DNA of 64,000 nucleotides from VXMO01 sp034422835 (GCA_034422835.1 DAOUJJ010000018.1:85489-149488); one strand, 5' to 3'. Positions 17,735 through 27,904 are shown, numbered from the stretch's first letter. Notes: generated by a model from the letters alone, not told the origin. Made by a program: numbers and translations.

Positions 17735-18427
17735 ATGAGAGGGTACCAGGTTAAACGCTCCGGGCGCATTCTGCCGGGCGCTATTCTCATCGCGCTGGGG
17801 TTGGTTTTCCTCGCCGGCAACCTGTGGTCGTTCGACCTGTGGGATACCCTTTGGCCGCTGGTGCTGATCGCGCTGGGCCTGGTCTGGATCGTTCGCGGAC
17901 CGCTATGGCTTGGCGTTGTGAGCCTGGTTGCGGGCGGCATCTTCCTGGCGGACGCGCTTGGCGCGGACGTGGACATGGGGACATATTGGCCGCTGCTGAT
18001 CATCGCGCTCGGCGTCGGCATTCTGCTGGAACGGACCAACGTGAGGGGACGCCGCGCGGCCTCTATCCCCGATGGGCCGGAGGTCCTAACTGACGATGAG
18101 AGCATGATTGACGTGTCGGCCACGTTTTCAGGGACAAATCGAACCGTTCTGTCACAGTCGTTCCGTGGCGGCACGGTATCGGTGACTTTTGGCAGCGTTG
18201 AGGTTGATATGCGGCAGGCAAAGCTGCACGAGGACGGAGCGGATCTGCAGGTTTCGGCGACTTTCGGCGGCGTGACACTCCACGTCCCTAAGGATTGGGT
18301 ACTGCATCAGGACGGTTCTTCATTTCTGTCCGATGTGGAGGACGTGCGGAGCAACCACCCGACGGAGGGGCCTGTGCTGCGCCTGCGGACCTCAACCACG
18401 CTCGGCAACGTGACGATAGAGGACTAA
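17735..18427 (+). CDS. LiaF-like membrane protein (DUF5668 + LiaF-type C-domain)
   Basis: 230 residues from ATG 17735; GTG 17729 would add two. The N-terminal half has about four short helices (GAILIALGLVFLAGNLW, LWPLVLIALGLVWIV, WLGVVSLVAGGIFLA, YWPLLIIALGVGILL), typical of DUF5668. The C-terminal half has a beta-rich LiaF domain with repeated strands (GGTVSVTFGSVEVDMRQA, VSATFGGVTLHVPKDWVL). LiaF proteins restrain cell-envelope stress two-component systems in Firmicutes. No sensor kinase is adjacent here, so a regulatory role is inference. A second related gene follows after 39 bases. Confidence 0.78.
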   Translation: MRGYQVKRSGRILPGAILIALGLVFLAGNLWSFDLWDTLWPLVLIALGLVWIVRGPLWLGVVSLVAGGIFLADALGADVDMGTYWPLLIIALGVGILLERTNVRGRRAASIPDGPEVLTDDESMIDVSATFSGTNRTVLSQSFRGGTVSVTFGSVEVDMRQAKLHEDGADLQVSATFGGVTLHVPKDWVLHQDGSSFLSDVEDVRSNHPTEGPVLRLRTSTTLGNVTIED

Positions 18428-18466
18428 CTCACTGCACACCCCCGCACGATAATCCGGAGGAAAAGT

Positions 18467-19189
18467 ATGCAGTCCGATCGACCGGCGGGCAGTCCTATTC
18501 CGTTTGTAATCCAGCTGGTCGCCATGATGGTTCTGGGGCTGGCGTTTGCGATCATCGTGGGCATCATCTTTTCCGATGAGGCTTGGAGCAGGTTCATTCA
18601 GCCCGGCGTGGTGTTCGGCCTCTCCAGCACGGCATCTCTGCGAAAGCGCCACCTGACCAGTCTTGTGATCTTCGCCGGAGGAATACTCTGGCTCCTGCAA
18701 ATCATCCGCTGGGATGACGTTGGATGGTTGCCAGTCGCGGCCGGCGCGCTTGTTGTGGTCGGCCTTCTCCTGTGGTTCCTGGGGAGCCACCGTGGTTCAG
18801 GCAACACCGGCGGGGGAGGCAGAGAGACCGTGCATGGCACCAGCGTGGTTGAGACGTCTGAGGATACGCTTTACCTCGGCGGCGCGGCCACCAACACCCG
18901 CCGCATCGTCACGTCCCAGGCATTCGAAGGCGGCGAGGTCTCCGTGTCTCTCGGCAAGATAGAGGTTGACTTCACGTCGGCGAAACTGGCCGAGGGCGGC
19001 GCGTCCCTCTCGCTTTCGTCACAGATGGCAAGCGTCACCCTGCAGGTCCCCGCTGATTGGGTGGTTGAGATCGACGGCTCATTCACGATGGGCGCCGTCA
19101 AGGATGAACGATCCAGCCAACCGACTGAGGGGCCAACGCTGCGTCTGAACGTCCACACCACAATGGGCGAGGTTCAGATCACGGACTAG
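18467..19189 (+). CDS. Second LiaF-like membrane protein
   Basis: 240 residues, with two to three N-terminal helices (FVIQLVAMMVLGLAFAIIVG, LTSLVIFAGGILWLLQII, AAGALVVVGLLLWFLG). A Gly-rich linker leads to the same beta-repeat LiaF-type C-terminal domain as the preceding gene: GGEVSVSLGKIEVDFTSAKL, SQMASVTLQVPADWVVEI, LRLNVHTTMGEVQITD. The two C-domains align end to end while the membrane parts differ, suggesting duplication with exchange of the N-terminal part. Start ATG 18467 is preceded by CGGAGGAAAAGT. The stop codon overlaps that of the convergent amidase. Confidence 0.77.
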   Translation: MQSDRPAGSPIPFVIQLVAMMVLGLAFAIIVGIIFSDEAWSRFIQPGVVFGLSSTASLRKRHLTSLVIFAGGILWLLQIIRWDDVGWLPVAAGALVVVGLLLWFLGSHRGSGNTGGGGRETVHGTSVVETSEDTLYLGGAATNTRRIVTSQAFEGGEVSVSLGKIEVDFTSAKLAEGGASLSLSSQMASVTLQVPADWVVEIDGSFTMGAVKDERSSQPTEGPTLRLNVHTTMGEVQITD

Positions 19190-20607
19190 CCCAAATCAGG
19201 CGCGTGGGTGTGCCAGTCTGTGGCGTTCTGGTAGGCGTGGCCGACGTTGAAGGCGGTCTGTTCCTCCCAGGCTTTCGTGACAATCTGCATTCCCGCCGGC
19301 AGGCCGGATGAGTCGAATCCGATGGGGACGCTGAGGGCGGGCATTCCGGTCAGGTTGAACGGGAAGAGGTTGCGCGTCCGCAGGAACGAGGCCTCCTCCT
19401 CGCCGTCGCCCACCTGCACCATGATCTGCCCCAGCTTGACCGCCGTATACGGCACGGTCGGCATCACAAGAACGTCGTAACGCTCCAGCGCGCTCTGGAC
19501 GGATTCTTCCCACACGGCGCGGGCGCGTTGCGCGTTCACGTAGTCCATGGCGGGGATGGCATAGCCGGGGATGAGACGGTCAAGGATGGCATAGCCGTAC
19601 TCGCCGCCCCGCCCTTCGCGGATCCAGCGGTGGTGGTATGCGGCGGCCTCCGAGGGGAGGATGGTTGCGAACAACGCGGGCAATACGTCCGTGTGGTCGA
19701 GAACGACATCCTCAAGCTGCATCCCGAGGCCGCGCAGGGCATCATATGCCTGCTCATTGAGCTGGGCGACCTCCGGGACGATGGGCTCCCAGAAGTAACC
19801 GCGCACGATACCCGCACGGAGTCGGCTCACGTCGGCATCAAGATTGGCGGCGTAGTCCGGGACGGAGCGGCGTGACGTTGTCTCGTCCTTCGTATCGTGG
19901 CCTGCGATGGCGCTCAACACAAGGGCGGCGTCCTCCGCGCTGCGGGCGAGGGGCCCTGCGTGGTCAAGCGTCCACGCCAACGGCACGACGCCGAATCGGC
20001 TGACGCGGCCAAACGAGGGTTTGATGCCGGTGACGCCGTTGAAGTGGGAGGGGTTGCGGATGGAGGCGGCGGTGTCCGTGCCGAGGGCGGCGTATGCGAG
20101 TCGTGCGGCGACGACCGCGCCGGAGCCTCCCGATGAGCCGCCGGAGCTGCGTTCGAGGTCCCACGGGTTGTGCGTGACGCCGTAGTGGGTGTTCTCTGTG
20201 GTGCCGCCAAAGGCGAACTCGTCCATGTTGGCGCGACCGATGATGATCGCGCCGGCCTGCCGCAGCTTGTGGACGGCGGTGGCGTCATCGTCCGGCACCC
20301 AGTCTGCAAGGATGCTGGAACCGGCTGACGACGGGATGCCGCGCTCGGCAAAGAGATCCTTGACGGCGATGGGGACGCCGTGGAGCGGGCCGTGGTCGAC
20401 ACCGGCGGCGAGCAGGGCGTCTGCGGCGAGCGCCTGCGCGATCGCCCGTTCCATGTGGACGGCGACGTAGCCGTTGACCGTCGGCTCAAGTCGCCCGATG
20501 CGTTCAAGCTGCGCGCGCGTGACCTCCTGGCAGGAAATCTCTCGCGCATGGATGCGGGCGGAGACCTCCGCGAGACTAAGGGCGGTGATGTCCGTATTGG
20601 CTGTCAT
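19186..20607 (-). CDS. Amidase-signature family protein (altered nucleophile loop)
   Basis: 473-residue GatA-type amidase. The Ser-cisSer-Lys triad region is visible: Lys83 in GVPIAVKDLF, the Gly/Ser loop GGSSGGSG at 156-163, and the probable nucleophile Ser182. The latter sits in GTDTAASIRNPS, where the family almost always has DTGGSIR-x-P. The Gly-Gly to Ala-Ala change is next to the catalytic Ser in the oxyanion-hole segment and could lower or alter activity. A neighbouring paralogue at 20663 keeps the normal motif. It lies downstream in the same direction with a 55-base gap and is probably co-transcribed. Substrate unknown; no gatB is present, so a role in Gln-tRNA formation is unlikely. 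Confidence 0.85.
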   Translation of the reverse strand: MTANTDITALSLAEVSARIHAREISCQEVTRAQLERIGRLEPTVNGYVAVHMERAIAQALAADALLAAGVDHGPLHGVPIAVKDLFAERGIPSSAGSSILADWVPDDDATAVHKLRQAGAIIIGRANMDEFAFGGTTENTHYGVTHNPWDLERSSGGSSGGSGAVVAARLAYAALGTDTAASIRNPSHFNGVTGIKPSFGRVSRFGVVPLAWTLDHAGPLARSAEDAALVLSAIAGHDTKDETTSRRSVPDYAANLDADVSRLRAGIVRGYFWEPIVPEVAQLNEQAYDALRGLGMQLEDVVLDHTDVLPALFATILPSEAAAYHHRWIREGRGGEYGYAILDRLIPGYAIPAMDYVNAQRARAVWEESVQSALERYDVLVMPTVPYTAVKLGQIMVQVGDGEEEASFLRTRNLFPFNLTGMPALSVPIGFDSSGLPAGMQIVTKAWEEQTAFNVGHAYQNATDWHTHAPDLG

Positions 20608-20662
20608 CTTTCAATCATCAGATTGGATTTGGCTGCGTTAAGGTGTTGTATTTGAGGCGTAC

Positions 20663-22090
20663 TTAGGGAGTTGTGTCCGCGGGCGGACGCCACGTGTGCC
20701 AATCAGTTTCCATCTGGTAGGCGTGGCCGGCGCGGAGCACCGTCGCCTCATCGAATGGACGCCCGGCGATCTGAAGGCCGATGGGCAGCTCGTCGCTGCT
20801 GAAACCGCAGGGGACGCTCATCGCCGGCGTGCCAAGCAGGTTGAACGGCGTCATGTTGCGTGTCAGGGCGCGTGTGAGCTGCAGTTCTCCGTTGCCGACA
20901 GGGACGGTCTCGTAGGCATGGCCGATCCTGGGGGCGGTGACGGGCGAGGTGGGAAGGGCGAGCAGGTCAACCCTCCGCCAGACATCATTCATCTTCTCGC
21001 GCAGGATGGAGCGGAGGCGTTGGGCGTTGACGTAGTCGACCGCTGGAACCGTCGCGCCTTGCAGGAGCCCGGCCAGGACACGGGAGTCATAGTCCTCAGG
21101 GCGCTCGCGCATCCACCTGTGGTGGTAGGCGGCGGCGTCCGCGAAGAGGATGGACGTCTGCATGGCAACGAGGTCATCGACCATCGGGAACTCGACATCG
21201 ATGATGCGCGCGCCGAGGCCCTTGAGGACATCGATGCCGGCGCGGACGGCGGACTCAACCTCCGGATCGATTGGGTCCCAGAAGGGTTCACCGGGGATGC
21301 CGATGGTCAGGCCCTCGATGGGGTCGTTGATGTTCGCGAGATAGTCGGGCACGGGGCGGTTGGAGGAGGTGGGGTCAAGCGGATCATGGCCGGCGAGCAC
21401 CTGCAGGGCGCGGGCGCAGTCCTCAGCCGTCCTAGCAAGAGGCCCAACGTGATCCAGCGACCATGAGAGAGGGAGACAGCCGTAGCGGCTGACACGTCCG
21501 TAGGTGGGCTTGATGCCGGTGACGCCGCAGAGGGTGGCGGGGATGCGGATGGAGCCGCCGGTATCCGTGCCGATGGCCATGTAGCCCATGCCCATGGCGA
21601 CCGCCGCGCCGGAGCCGCCGCTGGAACCGCCCGGCACGTGGTCCGGGTTCCAGGGATTGCGTGTGTTGCCGTGATGCGGGTTCTCCGTCGTCACGCCAAA
21701 GGCGAACTCGTGGAGATTCGTCTTGCCGATGATGACCGCGCCGGCCTGCCGCAGCTTGCGGACGACGGTCGCGTCAAAGTCCGGTTTCCAGTCCGCGAGG
21801 ATCTTTGAACCAGCGGTGGTGGTGATGCCGTCCGTGGTCAGGATGTCCTTGACGGCGACGGGGACGCCGTGGAGTGGGCCAAGCAGGTGACCGGCGCGGA
21901 GCATGTGGTCGGCGGCCTCCGCCTCCTGCAATGCCTGATCTCGCAGGACGGTGACGAATGCGTTGATGGTGTCGTCGGCGTGGGCGACGTGCTCAAGCAC
22001 ATCCTCCAGCGCGTGGGTGGCGGAGACCTCTTGCGTCTGGATGCGGCGGGCAATCTGCGTGAGGGAGAGGCCGACGCGCTCTTCATTCAT
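20663..22090 (-). CDS. Amidase-signature family protein
   Basis: 475 residues with an intact triad: Lys81 (GVPVAVKDIL), the loop GGSSGGSG at 154-161 and Ser180 in GTDTGGSIRIPA. The C-terminal part (GLQIAGRPFDEATVLRAGHA) is typical of GatA-like amidases acting on small amides. It is paralogous to the downstream gene at 19186 along its full length. A 67-residue gene lies 74 bases upstream in the same direction, an arrangement like GatC-type small partners. ATG 22090 has GGCGGAG 8-12 bases upstream. Physiological amide not predictable. Confidence 0.9.
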   Translation of the reverse strand: MNEERVGLSLTQIARRIQTQEVSATHALEDVLEHVAHADDTINAFVTVLRDQALQEAEAADHMLRAGHLLGPLHGVPVAVKDILTTDGITTTAGSKILADWKPDFDATVVRKLRQAGAVIIGKTNLHEFAFGVTTENPHHGNTRNPWNPDHVPGGSSGGSGAAVAMGMGYMAIGTDTGGSIRIPATLCGVTGIKPTYGRVSRYGCLPLSWSLDHVGPLARTAEDCARALQVLAGHDPLDPTSSNRPVPDYLANINDPIEGLTIGIPGEPFWDPIDPEVESAVRAGIDVLKGLGARIIDVEFPMVDDLVAMQTSILFADAAAYHHRWMRERPEDYDSRVLAGLLQGATVPAVDYVNAQRLRSILREKMNDVWRRVDLLALPTSPVTAPRIGHAYETVPVGNGELQLTRALTRNMTPFNLLGTPAMSVPCGFSSDELPIGLQIAGRPFDEATVLRAGHAYQMETDWHTWRPPADTTP

Positions 22091-22091
22091 G

Positions 22092-22193
22092 CCTAGGCTC
22101 CGCCGGACACGGCATCAGGGTTTTTTCAACGCCCAATTCTACAGGTCTAATGATCATGTCCACATTAGGCTCCGCCGGATGCGGCATCGGGGT
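22092..22193. repeat. Direct duplication of the 3' end of the small amidase-linked gene
   Basis: TAGGCTCCGCCGGA-x-x-CGGCATC at about 22093-22121 recurs at 22166-22193 with a few changes. On the minus strand both copies read Pro-Asp-Ala-x-Ser-Gly-Gly-Ala-stop. The 22166 copy is the genuine end of the 67-residue gene. The other lies in the gap just before the amidase start, so a short segment was duplicated and left as a non-coding vestige that now supplies the amidase ribosome binding site. Confidence 0.75.
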
Positions 22194-22368
22194 CGTAGAT
22201 GAGGGCGGGTTCCGTGAGCCCGAAGTCCATGTCATCGAGGCGATTCATGGCCTCCTGGTAGAAGGCGACGCGGCGCTGCAGGCCGGGCAGGGCATCGTCA
22301 TCGATGCTGACGCCAAGCAAGGCCAACTGCGCCTTGAGTTCCTCGTGGCTCGGTACCGGTCGTTCCAT
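22165..22368 (-). CDS. Small helical protein, possible amidase partner, 67 aa
   Basis: Starts MERPVPSHEELKAQLALLGV and ends DPDAASGGA. It is mostly amphipathic helix followed by a short extended tail (DFGLTEPALIY). The size and position, immediately upstream of two GatA-type amidases on the same strand, resemble GatC-like or AtzG-like small subunits that wrap around amidase partners. Sequence similarity to GatC itself is not evident by eye, so partner status is inference from context and shape. The frame is convincing because the composition is protein-like and its end has been duplicated (see 22092-22193). Confidence 0.55.
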   Translation of the reverse strand: MERPVPSHEELKAQLALLGVSIDDDALPGLQRRVAFYQEAMNRLDDMDFGLTEPALIYDPDAASGGA

Positions 22369-22377
22369 ACCGCCTGC

Positions 22378-22410
22378 CCCCTCACCCTAACCCTCTCCCT
22401 CAGGGAGAGG
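22378..22410. repeat. Family C intergenic repeat with hairpin
   Basis: A CTCACCCTAACCCTCTCCCT-type element ending in CAGGGAGAGG. It folds as CCTCTCCC (22392-22399) with GGGAGAGG (22403-22410). This sequence class is widely seen between genes of many unrelated bacterial genomes. It lies between the small amidase-linked gene and the DUF262 gene, which are divergent. Partial relatives may be present near 9265 and 25430. Confidence 0.75.
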
Positions 22411-22539
22411 AGATTCTGCGTCGATACGTATCGTCATGATACGGCATCGGCGGGAGCAAATGAGCCAATTGGTATTCAGACTGCCCTTGATCTAGCATTG
22501 AACGCACGCACGGAATTATCGAGGATCGGGGAGTCAAGA

Positions 22540-24282
22540 ATGCACCAACAAGGTGGCACAATCGAAAGTACCCTAAAGAGCATCGAGTCACATCAGTATG
22601 TTCTGCCCGCTATCCAGCGGGAGTTTGTCTGGGAGCCTGAGCAGGTGTGCGATCTGTTCGACAGCCTGATGCAGGGATTCCCGTTTGGTGAGTTCATGTA
22701 TTGGAAGATTGAGGCGCAGAACTCCGCACAGTACCGCTGGTACGACTTTGTGCGGGACTATCACGAGAGAGACAATCCTCATTGCCCCGAATTGGGGGTG
22801 AGACACAATGAAGCCCTGACCGCCGTTTTGGATGGTCAGCAACGGCTGACTGCTTTCAACATCGGGCTCAGGGGTTCAATGGCACATAAACTGCCTTACA
22901 GGCGGCGAACAAGCCATGACGCTTACCCGAAGAGGGTTCTTGTGTTGGATTTGCTTGCACGAACGGAGGCTGACGAAGAGGGCAGACGTTACACGTTTGA
23001 GTTCATCAACGAGGAACGCATCGGCATGGAGGGAGACCATCTCTGGTTCCGGGTCGCAGATATTCTCGGCCTCGAGTCTGGCCCAGACATGCAGGACTGG
23101 CTGCTAAAGGAAGGACTGCAAACAGATCAACTAAGCCGCGCTTACCGGACGTTGGATCGCCTTCACCGCGCGATACGCGTTGAGCCAATCGTTGCGTGGT
23201 ATGAGGAGACGAGCCAGGATATTGAGCGCGTGCTTCAGATTTTCATCCGTTGCAACAGCGGTGGCACCCCGCTTTCTTATTCCAATCTCCTGTTGAGCAT
23301 CGCTGTTTCGCAGTGGGAAGAACTCGATGCTAGGGCTGAAGTACACGGACTCGTTGACGAACTCAACGACATCCGAGAAGGGATGTTCAATGCAAATTTC
23401 GTGCTCAAAGCGGGGCTGATGTTGACGGATATCGCCAGCGTGGGTTTCCGTGTCGAGAACTTCACACACGAGAACATGGCCATCCTTGAGAAAAGCTGGC
23501 AGCAAATCAAGGCGGCGCTGCTGAGAACGGCCGAGTTGGCGGACAGTTTCGGGTTCGATAGCAGGACCATCAGGGCCAGTAACTCGCTCCTACCAGTTGC
23601 CTATTACTTGTACAAGATTGGAGCGCCAGATGCCTTTGTGGTGAGCGACCATTACCTTGCGGATCGTCAGCGGATTCGTCAATGGCTCACGCGGTCGATC
23701 CTCAAGAAATCGGGGATCTGGGGCAGTGGATTGGATACCCTGCTGACTGCACTCCGAGAAGTGCTTCGCAATCTCTCAGACGGCGGATTTCCTGCCGAAG
23801 AAATGGGGCGCGTAATGGCGCAGCGGGGCAAGTCACTTGAATTCGTGGACGGGGAGATGGACGACCTCGCGGACATGCGGATTTCTGATTCGCGGATGTT
23901 CCCGCTCCTTTCGATGCTGTTCCCGCACTTGGCAAGCCGAGGTAGTAATGACATCGACCATGTCTTCCCCAAGAGCAGGTTCACGCCGACGCGTCTCAGC
24001 AGCGCGGGGATCGAATCCGAAGAGGCGGAGCGACTGCAAGACCAGTGTAATTGTCTGGCTAACCTCCAGCTTCTCGATCCAACGTTGAACAACGAGAAGC
24101 GCGCTGTTATGCCGGCTGAGTGGCTTGATACACACTGCCCGGACCCACAGTCGCGCCAAGTTTATGTTGAACGGCATCTGCTGGGGGACGTGCCGCGAGA
24201 GTTGCAAGGGTTTGGGCAGTTCTATGAGTCACGTCGGCAGGCGCTGCGGGAGAGGCTCTCACAACTAGTGAATGTTGTGTAG
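22540..24282 (+). CDS. DUF262-DUF1524 protein (GmrSD-type nuclease, likely defence)
   Basis: 580 residues from ATG 22540 (MHQQGGTIESTLKSIES); the open frame continues upstream without homology. The N-terminal DUF262 domain shows VLPAIQREFVWEPEQVCDLF and VLDGQQRLTAF near residue 97, the DGQQR motif of the ParB-like NTP-using fold. The C-terminal DUF1524 domain shows DIDHVFPKSRF near residue 470 and the Asn-rich CNCLANLQLLDPTLNNEK, a His-Me finger nuclease signature. Single-chain DUF262/DUF1524 proteins are GmrSD-like type IV restriction enzymes that cut modified phage DNA. No methylase or other restriction gene is next to it. Activity here is inferred from the family. Confidence 0.85.
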   Translation: MHQQGGTIESTLKSIESHQYVLPAIQREFVWEPEQVCDLFDSLMQGFPFGEFMYWKIEAQNSAQYRWYDFVRDYHERDNPHCPELGVRHNEALTAVLDGQQRLTAFNIGLRGSMAHKLPYRRRTSHDAYPKRVLVLDLLARTEADEEGRRYTFEFINEERIGMEGDHLWFRVADILGLESGPDMQDWLLKEGLQTDQLSRAYRTLDRLHRAIRVEPIVAWYEETSQDIERVLQIFIRCNSGGTPLSYSNLLLSIAVSQWEELDARAEVHGLVDELNDIREGMFNANFVLKAGLMLTDIASVGFRVENFTHENMAILEKSWQQIKAALLRTAELADSFGFDSRTIRASNSLLPVAYYLYKIGAPDAFVVSDHYLADRQRIRQWLTRSILKKSGIWGSGLDTLLTALREVLRNLSDGGFPAEEMGRVMAQRGKSLEFVDGEMDDLADMRISDSRMFPLLSMLFPHLASRGSNDIDHVFPKSRFTPTRLSSAGIESEEAERLQDQCNCLANLQLLDPTLNNEKRAVMPAEWLDTHCPDPQSRQVYVERHLLGDVPRELQGFGQFYESRRQALRERLSQLVNVV

Positions 24283-24371
24283 AGGCCACTTTGTCAGAAC
24301 AAGGCTTTGCAAGTACCAACAGTCATCACATCGCAGCATCGGCGGGGGTGGATAGCGGGTCGACAAGAAAA

Positions 24372-24400
24372 GCCCCCGCCGCGCATTGCGCAGCGGGGGC
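24372..24400 (-). terminator. Rho-independent terminator for the enoyl-CoA hydratase gene
   Basis: On the minus strand, GCCCCCGC-T-GCGCAATGCGC-G-GCGGGGGC forms a long G+C-rich stem followed by TTTTCTT. It lies 34 bases past the stop of the 24434-25249 gene. The hairpin also lies downstream of the convergent DUF262 gene but has no T-run in that direction. Confidence 0.88.
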
Positions 24401-24433
24401 GTCATTCTCCCTGTGTCGTGGTTGACTAGCGAA

Positions 24434-25249
24434 CTAGCCAGCGACCCATTGGGGCTTGCGCTTCTCAACGAAGGCGCGCGGGCCCTCAGCGGTGTCCTTC
24501 GGGGACAACTGGCGCAGGCGGTTGCTGTTCAGGGACTGGACCTGCAGCGCCTCACGCGTGGGCAGGTGCAGCGTGCGTGTGATGTGCTCCTTGGCGACGC
24601 GTGTCGCGATGGGGGAGCATTCGGTCACGATCTCCGTCGCCATGGCGACGGCGGTGTCCATCAGCTCTGCCTGCGGAACGACCTGGCTGACGAGGCCCAT
24701 GCGATAGCAGTCCGCGGCCTTGTAGCGGCGGCCTGTGATGATGAGTTCCATAGCGAGGCCAATTGGAATGGCGCGGGACATGCGCGTCGTGCCGCTGATG
24801 GAGAGCAGGCCGCGTCGCGGCTCAAGCAGTCCCATCTCGGCGTTCTCAGACATGATGCGGATGTCCGCCCATAGCGCCATCTCGGACCCGCCGCCGAACG
24901 CGTAGCCGTTGATGGCCGCGATGACGGGCTTGAAGACCTCGATGCTGGGATAGGAGTGCAGTCCCTCATTGGGAATCTGGGGAGGGGGAGGCGGCTCCTC
25001 GTTGGACGCGTCCTGCTGGGACTGCCTGCGAAGATCGAGGCCCGTGGAGAAGGACCTCTCGCCTGCGCCGGTCAGGATGAGCACCCACGCGTCCGGGTCA
25101 TCGCGGAACTCGCGGACGTAATTCAGCATGGTTGCGTTGCCGTCGAGCGTGAGTGAGTTCAGCGTCTCCGGCCTGTTCATGGTGATGAGCCGGACGTGTT
25201 CCGCCGGCGTCGTGTACATAATCTCAGGCTGCGCGTTTTCCTGGGTCAT
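24434..25249 (-). CDS. Enoyl-CoA hydratase/isomerase family protein
   Basis: 271-residue crotonase-fold protein. The CoA-binding/oxyanion region reads VFKPVIAAINGYAFGGGSEM followed by ALWADIRIMSENAEMGLLEP, and the helix after it GTTRMSRAIPIGLAMELIIT. The family hydrates enoyl-CoA or acts as isomerase, hydrolase or dehalogenase. The usual second catalytic Glu region (G-x-x-P-G-x-G-G) reads EPRRGLLSISGTTRM here, which argues for an atypical reaction. A Pro-rich insert (EEPPPPPQIPN) sits between strands near residue 85. Monocistronic: it has its own terminator, and the neighbouring 16S-side gene is 229 bases upstream. Confidence 0.88.
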   Translation of the reverse strand: MTQENAQPEIMYTTPAEHVRLITMNRPETLNSLTLDGNATMLNYVREFRDDPDAWVLILTGAGERSFSTGLDLRRQSQQDASNEEPPPPPQIPNEGLHSYPSIEVFKPVIAAINGYAFGGGSEMALWADIRIMSENAEMGLLEPRRGLLSISGTTRMSRAIPIGLAMELIITGRRYKAADCYRMGLVSQVVPQAELMDTAVAMATEIVTECSPIATRVAKEHITRTLHLPTREALQVQSLNSNRLRQLSPKDTAEGPRAFVEKRKPQWVAG

Positions 25250-25444
25250 CTCCTACCTCCCGGTCTGATTTGTGCGCCATTGCCGCGCCATACGGAAACC
25301 GCGAACAGGGGTATTCTTCGTCCGGCCCTGTGAACGGGCGCTCGCCGATTGCTCCCCCACCACGGCGACCGTTTGGAAACGGCGCACAAACTATAGCACG
25401 GGGAGGGGGGCGGCGTCAGTTTTGGGGAGAGGGGGAAAGGGGCG

Positions 25445-25469
25445 GCCCTTCGACGGGCTCAGGGCGAGC
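25445..25469. repeat. Family B intergenic repeat
   Basis: GCCCTTCGACGGGCTCAGGG-type element in the gap between the enoyl-CoA hydratase and the PaREP1-like gene. It is the reverse complement of copies at 61104-61128, 61897-61920 and 63691-63714. Confidence 0.85.
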
Positions 25470-25478
25470 AGGAGGGAA

Positions 25479-25844
25479 TCAGGCGCCGTTGAGGGCGGTC
25501 TCGACTTTGTCGACGAATTGGGTAACCCGTTCCAAGCCGAGCCTCACATTCCTGTTTGAGAATTGGCCCTCATAGAAGTTTGTGTGCAACCCCCCCGCCT
25601 GATTGAATAGCTCTAAGAAAGTGTCGTCATCTGTCTCGTCCACGAGTCGTCTGACGGCGCCAAAGAGCAGGCCGTGGCTGTCGTGATCCAAGCCGCGCCG
25701 GTCAGCGTAGGCCTTAACCATCTGCGCGGCGGCACCCCATCCCTTTTCCGAGGCTTGGCGGAGATCTTCGGCTTCTAGTTCCACCCACGCCTGATCAAGG
25801 AATCGGCGACTCTGTTCGGTATATCCGTTGTCGTGATTTGTCAT
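25479..25844 (-). CDS. PaREP1/HEPN-like small protein, 121 aa
   Basis: An all-helical protein. The N-terminal helices SRRFLDQAWVELEAEDLRQA and SEKGWGAAAQMVKAYADRRG match the PaREP1 pattern (Leu-Ala near the start, then Gln-Ala-Ser-Glu-Lys-x-Trp-Gly-Ala). PaREP1 proteins belong to the broader HEPN-like helical bundles, often tied to nucleotide- or RNA-directed toxin and defence systems. The R-x4-6-H catalytic motif of HEPN RNases is not evident. No nucleotidyltransferase partner is adjacent. It lies downstream (3' side) of the 16S unit in the same orientation. Confidence 0.6.
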   Translation of the reverse strand: MTNHDNGYTEQSRRFLDQAWVELEAEDLRQASEKGWGAAAQMVKAYADRRGLDHDSHGLLFGAVRRLVDETDDDTFLELFNQAGGLHTNFYEGQFSNRNVRLGLERVTQFVDKVETALNGA

Positions 25845-27667
<1,823 letters not shown>

Positions 27668-27692
27668 GAATTGAACGGAAGACCTCTGCCTT

Positions 27693-27722
27693 CCTTTTAT
27701 TCACTATCCAGCTGTTAAGGCG
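27693..27722 (-). promoter_or_regulatory. Upstream arm of the 16S processing stem
   Basis: The leader of the pre-16S RNA contains CAGCTGGATAGTGAA within a 30-base block. The block is complementary to 25903-25932 with three mismatches. It starts about 25 bases before the mature 5' end, the usual place for such an arm. A second small hairpin (CCCTTCCC/GGGAAGGG, 27729-27747) lies just upstream in the leader. Confidence 0.85.
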
Positions 27723-27757
27723 CTTACACCCTTCCCTAGGGGAAGGGCGCAACGTTC

Positions 27758-27786
27758 AGACTATGCCCCGCGCACGGCCTTGTCAA
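27758..27786 (-). promoter_or_regulatory. Sigma-70-type promoter of the 16S gene
   Basis: On the minus strand TTGACA (27786-27781) is followed after exactly 17 bases by TAGTCT (27763-27758). This is a perfect -35 and a 4/6 match -10. Transcription would begin about 85 bases upstream of the mature 16S and include the processing arm. Confidence 0.85.
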
Positions 27787-27904
27787 GCGATTAAACGCGC
27801 TCCCCACGCGGTAAATGGGGCGTGGGACACAGGGGGATGGCGAGGGGAGCGGCGTGCCACTCCCGGTATCATGGGGAAAGCGCGTCGGCGCGGTGAGGGT
27901 GCGT

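Noticed and set aside
22150..22539. Upstream extension of the DUF262 gene
   Set aside because: Crosses a dispersed repeat and lacks homology; the family start and a plausible ribosome binding site are at 22540.
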